This document shows positions 33,899 to 41,372 of a stretch of 64,000 bases of DNA, in pieces. The notes under the pieces are model-generated. The model had not been told where the DNA came from, did no database searches, and saw only the letters and a list, made by a program, of their open reading frames with translations. Each line of letters starts with the position of its first letter. The first letter of the stretch is position 1. The translations under genes and the position numbers were made by a program. Source of the DNA: an uncultured Kiloniellaceae bacterium (GTDB taxonomy: Bacteria > Pseudomonadota > Alphaproteobacteria > Kiloniellales > Kiloniellaceae); NCBI GenBank assembly GCA_947500035.1, contig CANMQP010000010.1, positions 1 to 64,000 of the forward strand. Direction: 5' to 3'.

Positions 33899-34759
33899 TT
33901 ATTCGCTCAAGGGGACGCTACGCGGGACGAGCAAGCCGAGCTGCTCGTTTTCGCGCGGCAGAGAAGTCAGGCCTGGACGAAGGAAATCGTCCTCTTCAAC
34001 GCCGTTGGTGATTTCACTCTCACGGCGTTGGCGATACAGCGAGCGGACTCTTGCATAATAGTCGATCGAGTCGCGCTTAATATCCTCGACCAGCTCGATA
34101 TTCCGGGAGCGCGTATCCACGCTGGAGAGCGCCCGGCGGCCGATTGCGGCTTCGGAGGATAGAATGTAGGTCAGCGGATCCAGGAGGCTGTCCACAACCA
34201 AGCCCGCGCCATCGCGAACGTTGGAGGGGCCAAGGAAGGGAAGAACCAAGTAGAAGCCTTCACCGGTCCCGTAGGTCGCGAGGGTCTGGCCAAAGTCTTC
34301 GTCGTGATACTCGTATCCCATATCGTCGGCGACATCGAATAAACCCGCCAAACCGATGGTCGAATTGACGAAGAAGCGAGTCGTCGTGGACTCCGCCCGC
34401 TCCCACTCGCCTTGCAGCAAATCGTTCGCAAGGATCACAGGAGACGAGATATTGCGCATGAAGTTCCGGACCGAATCCCGGACTTCCTCAGGCAACACAA
34501 AGCGATAGAGTGCCGAGGCCGGCTGGAACAGGGTCACGTCGACGGCATCGTTGAAGGCGAATACGAAGCGGTTCAGCAATTCTATGGGATCATTGTCGGA
34601 GACCTCCGACGCGCCGGCCGACCCATCGGCCTGCGCCCACTGATCATCAGGGCCTTGGGACGTACTGGCACACCCAGAGACGATCAGCACAATGGCCAAT
34701 GCTCTCAGCACCTTGCCCGAAACGTGAGAGAAGAACAGTCCAAACAACTGTGAAACCAC
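33899..34759 (-). CDS. mlaA: MlaA (VacJ) outer-membrane lipoprotein
   Basis: About 286 residues from the GTG at 34759. A lipoprotein signal ends at LIVSGCAS, with the acylated cysteine about 30 residues in. The VacJ domain follows: DPIELLNRFVFAFNDAVDV, then FFVNSTIGLAGLFDVADDMG, EDFGQTLATYGTGEGFYLVLP and the DPLTYIL stretch. MlaA removes mislocalised phospholipids from the outer leaflet of the outer membrane. The frame stays open to 34867 but the added residues are Cys-rich and not signal-like. The C-terminal tail (about 60 residues) is acidic and variable. Confidence 0.92.
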   Translation of the reverse strand: MVSQLFGLFFSHVSGKVLRALAIVLIVSGCASTSQGPDDQWAQADGSAGASEVSDNDPIELLNRFVFAFNDAVDVTLFQPASALYRFVLPEEVRDSVRNFMRNISSPVILANDLLQGEWERAESTTTRFFVNSTIGLAGLFDVADDMGYEYHDEDFGQTLATYGTGEGFYLVLPFLGPSNVRDGAGLVVDSLLDPLTYILSSEAAIGRRALSSVDTRSRNIELVEDIKRDSIDYYARVRSLYRQRRESEITNGVEEDDFLRPGLTSLPRENEQLGLLVPRSVPLSE

Positions 34760-35042
34760 GATATACCGCCCTAACTTCAAATCCAAATAGCAGAAGCAAC
34801 AGCCTCTCTTTGCCCGGGTGCATGATGATCCGGACAGTTTTACGATTAGTTTACAGGTCGGCGACAAATCGCGGGATTAGCGCAAAAAATTTCCGACTCC
34901 ACCAATCTGAGGTCGTTCTTCTTTCGTTTGCTTGTGAAAAACTGCGTATCACACCGAGGCGCGGAACGCTAGTGGTGACAAAATCTCAACTGGCGTCAAT
35001 TTGCACTATTGTTGCATTTTTGCAGCAGTCTCTCACAAAACA

Positions 35043-35996
35043 TTAACCAGGATTTCCGCCAGCCGCCACTTCACGTTTCAGAAGACGTTTATAGAGCGGC
35101 ACCATGACGATCGGCAGCATGTACATGGGCAACTGAGCGATCGCGAAGTACAGGAGGACATCCGCGTCTCGCTCCGCGGGAAGAGCCGCGAGCATCAGCC
35201 CCATATTGCAGTTGCCGCTCAACAATCCAACGCTCAACGCCTTGCGCAACCCAAGCCAGGAAAAAGCCGCGATACCAAGCAGTTGCAGGACCGGATTGGC
35301 AACAAAGGCGGCAAATGTCCAGAGCGCGACGGTTTTTGGGCGCTCAAAGATGGCGTCTGTCACGCCGGCCATAATGGCGATTGCGAATATCAGCATGATC
35401 GTGACGACAATCCCGTCCAGCAGCTGAGCGCGGGATGCCAGATCCGCAGGGGTCACGAAACGGCGCACAATCAAGGCGCCGACGAAGGCGATAATCACGA
35501 CCAGCCCGAGTCGAAGCATAAAATCGCCAAGGCCGATATCCAGCTGTATGCCCAGAAGCTGGAGGGCCAGGGGTGGGACTGTAAGGGGGGTTAAGAGGGT
35601 TGCCAACAATGCGCCGACCACGACCAACGCGCCATCGAGTTTTAGAATCATGGCGATCGAGGCTGAGCCGAGGATGGGCGGTGCAGCCGCCATCAGGATG
35701 ATGGCGGCATTGAGGGATGCCGGGGCTGGAATCGCTTTCAGCAGGAACCAGGTCACGATCGGGCAGAACAGCAGCAGCCAAACGATTAAGGCGGCCGCAA
35801 CGCCGGGGCGACGGATATAGCGGCTCATTGCGGTCCAATCGACACGCAGAAGGGCTGCAAACAAGAGCATCACAACAGAGGGCGCCAGCAAGGGGCGGAA
35901 AAGATCTGCCAGTCCCGGCAGCGCAAGACCAATGAAGACGCCGACAAAAAGAAACTGTGTCGCATGGCGCCCCATAGCTGTGAGGAGCCACACCAT
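35043..35996 (-). CDS. Bile acid:sodium symporter (SBF/BASS)-like membrane transporter
   Basis: 317 residues, almost entirely hydrophobic with about 9-10 membrane helices. The conserved crossover-type stretches AAAPPILGSASIAMIL and GLLSGNCNMGLMLAALP are in the positions where SBF-like proteins bind sodium and substrate. The fold is clear, the substrate is not; relatives take bile acids, pantoate, pyruvate-like acids or arsenite. It stands alone, convergent with nothing and divergent from the thioesterase gene at 36192. Confidence 0.82.
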   Translation of the reverse strand: MVWLLTAMGRHATQFLFVGVFIGLALPGLADLFRPLLAPSVVMLLFAALLRVDWTAMSRYIRRPGVAAALIVWLLLFCPIVTWFLLKAIPAPASLNAAIILMAAAPPILGSASIAMILKLDGALVVVGALLATLLTPLTVPPLALQLLGIQLDIGLGDFMLRLGLVVIIAFVGALIVRRFVTPADLASRAQLLDGIVVTIMLIFAIAIMAGVTDAIFERPKTVALWTFAAFVANPVLQLLGIAAFSWLGLRKALSVGLLSGNCNMGLMLAALPAERDADVLLYFAIAQLPMYMLPIVMVPLYKRLLKREVAAGGNPG

Positions 35997-36191
35997 TACG
36001 TCTCGACCATAGATGCAATTCCCGACAGATGAGGGAGGCAGACGCTAACCGCTTTGTTGCTGTTAGCCAATGGACTATCTTGCCACCAATCCATACTGAG
36101 GATGCGGCTTTACCTCGTCGAGCCGCAGGTATCCGCCTCGATCCGGGAGCGTCACAGCTGATTCAGGAGCGGGAAATTGGGAGAGTTACGG

Positions 36192-36680
36192 ATGGAAATT
36201 GAGGCGCCTTTCGATCAGCATCGCACCGAGGTGTTGCCGGAATGGATCGATGTAAACGGTCATATGAACGTTGCTTACTATGTTTTGGCCTTTGACCACG
36301 CGACGGACCTTTTCTTCGACTATATCGGCCTGGACGACGCTTATCGTGAGCAAACCGGGGGATCGACCTTTGCGGTGGAATCCTATGTGACCTACCAACG
36401 CGAAGTGATGCTGGGCGATCCGCTGCGCATAACGACGCAGTTACTTGCATACGACCCAAAACGGCTTCATTTCTTCCATCAGATGTACCACGCAACGGAG
36501 GGCTATCTTGCTGCAACGTCGGAGTGGCTGAATCTGCACGTTGACCTCAATATCCGGCGCGTCGCACCCATGCCGGAGCCGGTTCAGAAGAGACTCGCGG
36601 CAATTTGGGCAAAACATGAGACGCTGGACATTCCCAAGGAAGCCGGGCGGTCGGTTCGCAGGATCGAAATGCCGCAGTAA
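36192..36680 (+). CDS. Thioesterase family protein (hot-dog fold)
   Basis: 162 residues. The 4HBT-type motif EWIDVNGHMNVAYYVLAFD is near the N-terminus (residues about 16-34), with the catalytic Asp of the V-N-G-H-M-N group, followed by VESYVTYQREVMLGDPL. Such proteins hydrolyse acyl-CoA thioesters; those in this size and style are often tied to carnitine or fatty-acid metabolism, but no such neighbours are present. The ATG at 36192 has GGGAGAG upstream; the TTG at 36177 is less likely. Confidence 0.88.
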   Translation: MEIEAPFDQHRTEVLPEWIDVNGHMNVAYYVLAFDHATDLFFDYIGLDDAYREQTGGSTFAVESYVTYQREVMLGDPLRITTQLLAYDPKRLHFFHQMYHATEGYLAATSEWLNLHVDLNIRRVAPMPEPVQKRLAAIWAKHETLDIPKEAGRSVRRIEMPQ

Positions 36681-36752
36681 ACTGTTTGTTTGCCCGGTAA
36701 TAGACGATTGAAGTTGCGTTTTTTTACTTTTGCCATTGCCGATCCGGCGAAG

Positions 36753-37274
36753 ATGTCCAAATCTATGCAGATGAAATCCAATCCAATGCTGAAACTGGTG
36801 GTTTTTTCCTGCCTGTTTTTCACCCCCGCAATCGCGCAAGCCGCTTGCACCGACCCTCCGGAGCCGGGTGTAGACTGGCGGCGCTGTCTGTTCAATGGGG
36901 ATAGTTTTAACGGCGTAGACCTTCAGAACTCCCGTATCAGGGACGCAAGTTTTTTTCGCGCCGAGCTCATCGAGAGCAATCTGACGGGGGCTGACGCCTT
37001 CCGCGCGAAGTTCGTGAATGCCGTTATGACCGGCGTCCGGTTCGACTCGGCCAAGCTCTCAGAAGCCGATTTTACCAAGGCGGATCTGAGCAACGCCTCC
37101 TTCGTCGGTAGCGATATGAGGCGGGCAAAGCTAAATCGCTCAAATCTGCGCGGGGCAGATCTGACGAACGCAAGGCTTCAGGGTGCGGATTTGACACGCG
37201 CCGATCTTTCAGGCGCCACCTGGACCTCGGGAACCAAGGTCTGCGCTGAGGGCTCGATCGGCCGCTGCAACTAA
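36753..37274 (+). CDS. Secreted pentapeptide-repeat protein
   Basis: About 173 residues. A signal peptide (MLKLVVFSCLFFTPAIAQA, cut before ACTDPP) is preceded by a short positively charged extension, so ATG 36753, 36765 or 36786 could be the start. Mature residues form roughly 20 pentapeptide units of the A(D/N)LxX type (SNLTGADAFRAKF, SEADFTKADLSNASF, SNLRGADLTNARL, TRADLSGA), which fold into a right-handed square beta-helix. Two cysteine pairs at the ends may form disulfides in the periplasm. Function of such secreted forms is unknown. Confidence 0.85.
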   Translation: MSKSMQMKSNPMLKLVVFSCLFFTPAIAQAACTDPPEPGVDWRRCLFNGDSFNGVDLQNSRIRDASFFRAELIESNLTGADAFRAKFVNAVMTGVRFDSAKLSEADFTKADLSNASFVGSDMRRAKLNRSNLRGADLTNARLQGADLTRADLSGATWTSGTKVCAEGSIGRCN

Positions 37275-37335
37275 GCTCTGCTCTGCCTGGGAGCCAAGTC
37301 CAAAGCCACGGGGCGGCGGGAGGATTTATGTGATC

Positions 37336-37818
37336 TTAGGCTTCAGAAGCCAAGTTCTCCAGGGCTTGGCCCTTGATGCGGTAGGGCAGCCACTCCTCGT
37401 TATGCTGAAAGCCCAGCTTCTGATAAAAGCCTCGGGCCGGGTTCCAATCGAGAACCGAGAGCTCCAAGCGGGCGCAGTCACGTTCCAAAGCCAGCCGTGC
37501 AAGCGCGCGGATGAGCCCACGGCCGGCCCCAAGTTTTCGGGCTTCTTCGACAACAAAAAGATCTTCCAGATAGAGTCCCCTGCGGCCCTCGAAGGTCGAG
37601 TAGCTGTAAAAGAAAAGTGCGAAGCCCACCGCTTTTCCGGCATGCTCGGCTATCAGGCACTCAAAACGCGGCTGAGCTCCGAATCCATCCCTTAGAAGAT
37701 CTGTTTCCGTGGCTTTGACCTGATCACTGAGGTTTTCGAATGCCGCCAGCCCCTTGATGAGTCGAAGGATCGTCGAGACATCCTCCGCGGTCGCCAATCG
37801 TACACTGGGTTCCGGCAT
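37336..37818 (-). CDS. GNAT-family N-acetyltransferase (diamine acetyltransferase-like)
   Basis: 160 residues. The GNAT fold is seen in VRLATAEDVSTILRLIKGLA at the start and the acetyl-CoA loop VVEEARKLGAGRGLIRALA near residues 90-108, followed by the LELSVLDWNPARGFYQKLGF block. The N-terminal style and YLEDLFVVEE match the SSAT-like (spermidine/diamine or thialysine acetyltransferase) group. It uses acetyl-CoA to modify a small amine; the substrate is inferred. Confidence 0.88.
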   Translation of the reverse strand: MPEPSVRLATAEDVSTILRLIKGLAAFENLSDQVKATETDLLRDGFGAQPRFECLIAEHAGKAVGFALFFYSYSTFEGRRGLYLEDLFVVEEARKLGAGRGLIRALARLALERDCARLELSVLDWNPARGFYQKLGFQHNEEWLPYRIKGQALENLASEA

Positions 37819-38226
37819 CGCTTTTTGTCCTCTGATGAATTGGGTCGTTTCTGTCCGGCCAGATTCGGCCTAACGGATTCCTGCCGCAGACTAGATCAGA
37901 TCAAGTTTAGATGGAATCGCCGAAGGCGATCACTCGAGATTGTGAGCCTGATCTAACCGTAAGATTTAGAACGGATTCACATATTTCGGTCGAGAACCCA
38001 TAATCATGAATTCTCGACCTGGGCGAAACCACAAAGTGGTTCCGCGAAAAAATGATCCGGTCTAGCGCGGAACTTACACCGGCTCACGCATTTCGCGTTC
38101 GATCCGAGATAACATTTACCTCGTCGATAGAGCTTTTGCGTGGAGGGCAAATTTTCGTGTCATGGCAACAGGGCCTTAACGCGCCTTCCATTATGGTTTA
38201 TACGGCATTGGAGCAAGGACAGCCCT
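37819..38226. other. Intergenic stretch between GNAT and ClC genes
   Basis: 408 bases without a gene. It contains MITE-like repeat copy 2 (37892-38064). The ClC gene's upstream sequence with its AAGGA ribosome-binding site is at the right end. Confidence 0.7.
37892..38064. repeat. MITE-like interspersed repeat, copy 2
   Basis: Same element as at 29932-30070. The first ~100 bases are nearly identical. This copy has perfect TA at both ends (TA-GATCAGATCA ... TGATCCGGTC-TA). It also carries about 38 extra bases that form a hairpin (GTCGAGAA ... TTCTCGAC) before the shared AACCAC-AAA-GTGGTT hairpin. No coding capacity. TA-flanked ends fit mobilisation by an IS630-type transposase. Confidence 0.85.
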
Positions 38227-40017
38227 ATGGCCGAAGTAGAGCCGACGAAAATCTCCATTGGAACGACTGTCAGTTCTCTGAAAAGGTTTGGCAGGAACGA
38301 TCAGGTCATCCTTTCCGTGTTGGCGCTGGTGATTGGTGTTGCCGCAGGCCTGGCGGAAACGGTCTTTCGGACCGCCATCGCCCTGGTGCAGGAACTTGGT
38401 TACGGTTTTTCGAGTGAGAAGGTTGCCAGCCTCGCCGCCGAGCTGCCCTGGTGGCAATTGCTTCTGGTGCCCACGGTCGGTGGCCTGCTGATCGGTTGTT
38501 TCATTCACTTTTTTATGCCGGACCGCCGTCCTCAGGGCGTTGCCCAGGTTATCGAGTCCTCCGCATTGCATGGCGGGCGGATGTCGCTGACTTTGGGGAT
38601 CAAGGCCGCCCTGGTCAGTGCCGCTTCAATCGGTGTCGGCGCGTCCGTCGGACGTGAGGGCCCGATCGTTCATCTCGGTGCAAGCCTGGGGGCATGGGTC
38701 TCGAAGCGTCTGCACCTGGGACGTTCACTCTCCCGCACATTGCTGGGCTGCGGCGTTGCCGCGGCCGTTGCTGCATCCTTCAATGCACCGATCGCGGGGA
38801 CTTTCTTTGCCTTGGAAGTGGTGGTCGGGCATTACGCGATTTCGGCTTTCGCGCCAATTGTCATCGCCTCTGTGGCTGGCACGATCGTCAGCCGAATACA
38901 GTATGGCGATTTTCCTGCATTCATTCTGCCCGATACCTGGACCATTGTTTCCTTTTGGGAGTTTCCGGCCTTCGCCCTGCTGGGGGTGGTCTCCGCGCTG
39001 GCGGCGGTCCTCTTCATGCGTTCGGTGATGTTCACGGAAGACGTCGTCGAGCGGATTGGTATTCCCCCCTGGGCCCAGCCAGCCGCGGGCGGTCTGGTCG
39101 TTGGGGTCATTGCTCTCGGCTTTCCGCAGGTGCTCGGCGTCGGCTATGAAGCGACCGACGCGGCTCTGTCGGCGAGATATGAACTCTGGCTTTTGATTGC
39201 GCTTGTGGTGACCAAGACGGCGGCGACGGCGGTCTCGCTCGGCTGCCGGTTTGGCGGCGGTGTCTTCTCGCCCTCGCTGTTCATCGGCGCGATGGTAGGC
39301 GGGGCTTTCGGTATCATCGCCACGTCGGCTTTTCCCGAACTCTCGTCTGGTCACGGGGCCTATACCATGATCGGGATGGGGGCGGTCGCAGGCGCGGTGC
39401 TCGGCGCGCCGATTTCCACGATCCTGATGATTTTTGAGCTGACCAACGACTACACTCTGACGATCGGGGTGATGGTTGCAACGGCTGTTGCCAGCATCAT
39501 CACACACCAGACCTTTGGCCGGTCTTTCTTCGCCTGGCAACTTGAACGGCGCGGCGTCGTCATCAAAGGGGGTCAGGAGCTCGGCCTGTTGCGGTCGATC
39601 AAGGTGGGAAGCGTGCTCGACGGCACCTACGAGACCGTCAATCCGGAAACAGATCTTCAGACCGTGCGCGAACGTCTTCAGGAGGCGCCCTGGGGGGAGC
39701 TTTTCGTGATTGACGAAAAGGGCGCGCTGGTTGGCACCATCACCTTTTCGGACCTGCATGAAGCGGCTTTTGATACCTGCCATGATGCCGAGTGGACGGC
39801 GATCAACGTGGCACGCGAGCATCCGGTGGTTCTCAAGCGGGACGACGACCTCGAGACCGCGGTCAAGGTTTACGGTTCGACGGGTGAAGTGCATGTGCCG
39901 ATTGTTGAGGACGGGATCTCAATGATCATGTGCGGCGTTGCGCACGAGCACGAGGTCATGTTGGCCTACCACCGGGCTTTGGACCAGGCCCGGGCAGAAG
40001 AGCGCGGCGAGGCGTAA
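38227..40017 (+). CDS. ClC-family chloride transporter with CBS domains
   Basis: 596 residues. The ClC membrane core fills about residues 20-445, with the selectivity sequences GREGPIVHLG (gating glutamate E144) and GGVFSPSLFIG, plus the N-terminal serine-like loop region. The gating glutamate suggests a Cl-/H+ exchanger rather than a pure channel. Two CBS domains follow at about 455-585 (VGSVLDGTYETVNPETDL, LFVIDEKGALVGTITFSDL, HVPIVEDG), which may sense nucleotides. ATG 38227 has AAGGA 8 bases upstream; the frame extends back to 38140 without family similarity. Confidence 0.93.
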   Translation: MAEVEPTKISIGTTVSSLKRFGRNDQVILSVLALVIGVAAGLAETVFRTAIALVQELGYGFSSEKVASLAAELPWWQLLLVPTVGGLLIGCFIHFFMPDRRPQGVAQVIESSALHGGRMSLTLGIKAALVSAASIGVGASVGREGPIVHLGASLGAWVSKRLHLGRSLSRTLLGCGVAAAVAASFNAPIAGTFFALEVVVGHYAISAFAPIVIASVAGTIVSRIQYGDFPAFILPDTWTIVSFWEFPAFALLGVVSALAAVLFMRSVMFTEDVVERIGIPPWAQPAAGGLVVGVIALGFPQVLGVGYEATDAALSARYELWLLIALVVTKTAATAVSLGCRFGGGVFSPSLFIGAMVGGAFGIIATSAFPELSSGHGAYTMIGMGAVAGAVLGAPISTILMIFELTNDYTLTIGVMVATAVASIITHQTFGRSFFAWQLERRGVVIKGGQELGLLRSIKVGSVLDGTYETVNPETDLQTVRERLQEAPWGELFVIDEKGALVGTITFSDLHEAAFDTCHDAEWTAINVAREHPVVLKRDDDLETAVKVYGSTGEVHVPIVEDGISMIMCGVAHEHEVMLAYHRALDQARAEERGEA

Positions 40018-40034
40018 GTGCCTTTCGGACTGTA

Positions 40035-41195
40035 CTAATCCTCCAAGAGATATCCGCCGCTGCGGCCTTCGAGCGGTTCCGTGCCGACGATCTTTGCGAT
40101 GGACTCGTTTGCAGAGACGTATTTGTGGCTTTTGCGCGAGAGCAGAAGACCGTTGGTTCCGGCCAGGATTGCCTGCCGGCCTTCCAGAGGGTTCTCAGCG
40201 GTAGGATCGATCAGCCAGGCCACGATATCGCTTTTCTTGAGCTGATCGCCTGGCGCTGCCTCGTAAGATAGCAGGCCGGCTGCAGGCGTGCGAACGACCT
40301 GGGTTGCGGCAAGGTCCGTCGCTTCACAGAGCGGTTCCGGTATGGACGGCCGGGCGCCCTCCGCAAGAATGAAACCCCGATGATACAGGAAGTTGGCGAG
40401 TGCCGTTGCATCCTGACGGCCAAGCTCATCCGACACGTCGGCGCGCCCGCGCAGCTCAACAGTTACTGCCAGGCAGGCGGGATCAATCGGATGTTCCGGA
40501 AAGCGTTTCGCCAGCCTGACCCAGGGCGTCGAAAAAGCTTCATCGAAAGACGCACCGCCCGAATCCTCAGCCGTCAACGCGGCTCTGCATCCGAGCTCGG
40601 CGACCAGATCGCTGGCGTCGGGCCAGTGTTGTGGCAGCAGGAAGATGTGCATCAGGGAATCGTCGTCGCAATGCAGATCAAGCACGAAGTCGGCGTCGGC
40701 GGCTTCACGCGCCAAGGCAAAGCGCAGGCTCTCCATGCTATCCCGGGGCTCATGGTCGTTAAGCGCCTGCCGGAACAGGGCTCGTATTATCGCTGTGTTC
40801 TCTTCAGCGTCGCCGGTCAGCTCGTTTTTCAGCCGCTCCAACGCCTCTTCACCCAGCAGCGAAAGTAAATCCGGCCAGCTGCGATTGAAGTTGCCGTCGC
40901 CGTTCAGGGCATAGCGGCCGAGCTGGATCTGGTTGACGATCTGTCCAAGCCCGATGGGGTTGGCATAGGGAACCAGAACGATTTCGCCGCGGAGCCTGCC
41001 GGCACGATCGGCTTCATCCAGTATCGGTATGAGATGGTGCAGCACCATCATCCCCGGCGTTTCGTCGGCATGCAGAGATGCCTGCAGATAGATCTTGGGT
41101 CCGTTTCCTGCTGTTCCGAAGCGATGCAGCATTAACTCCTGGCGGGTTCCCGGTGCTGTGCCCTTGAGCGCGATCCGTTCGATCTTTCTTGCCAT
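40035..41195 (-). CDS. Succinylglutamate desuccinylase/aspartoacylase-family zinc hydrolase
   Basis: 386 residues. The M14-type zinc site is visible as H42 and E45 in LHADETPGMM and a His in VLDLHCDDD near residue 177. The C-terminal ~100 residues form a separate beta-domain (LLSYEAAPGDQLKKSDIVA), as in AstE/AspA-like deacylases. It probably cleaves an N-acyl amino acid or similar amide, but the substrate is not deducible. The MARKIERIALKG start at 41195 is favoured over 41225. It is convergent with the ClC gene, with 17 bases between stops. Confidence 0.88.
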   Translation of the reverse strand: MARKIERIALKGTAPGTRQELMLHRFGTAGNGPKIYLQASLHADETPGMMVLHHLIPILDEADRAGRLRGEIVLVPYANPIGLGQIVNQIQLGRYALNGDGNFNRSWPDLLSLLGEEALERLKNELTGDAEENTAIIRALFRQALNDHEPRDSMESLRFALAREAADADFVLDLHCDDDSLMHIFLLPQHWPDASDLVAELGCRAALTAEDSGGASFDEAFSTPWVRLAKRFPEHPIDPACLAVTVELRGRADVSDELGRQDATALANFLYHRGFILAEGARPSIPEPLCEATDLAATQVVRTPAAGLLSYEAAPGDQLKKSDIVAWLIDPTAENPLEGRQAILAGTNGLLLSRKSHKYVSANESIAKIVGTEPLEGRSGGYLLED

Positions 41196-41372
41196 CTTTA
41201 CCTGTATCCAAACTCGGTTACACAAAGCGCGCTCCTGGGGCAGCCCCCGAAGCGCGTTGCCAGAAAGGTAGCGCGTCTCACCTCATGTTGTCGAAGTCCT
41301 AAAGACATTATTCTCGTCACATCTGCTTTTGGGGCTGAGGTCTCGGAAGGGCTGGGGTATAAACGGCGGATC

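Noticed and set aside
34760-34867. N-terminal extension of MlaA
   Set aside because: Cys-rich and not signal-like; the lipoprotein signal starts downstream of it.
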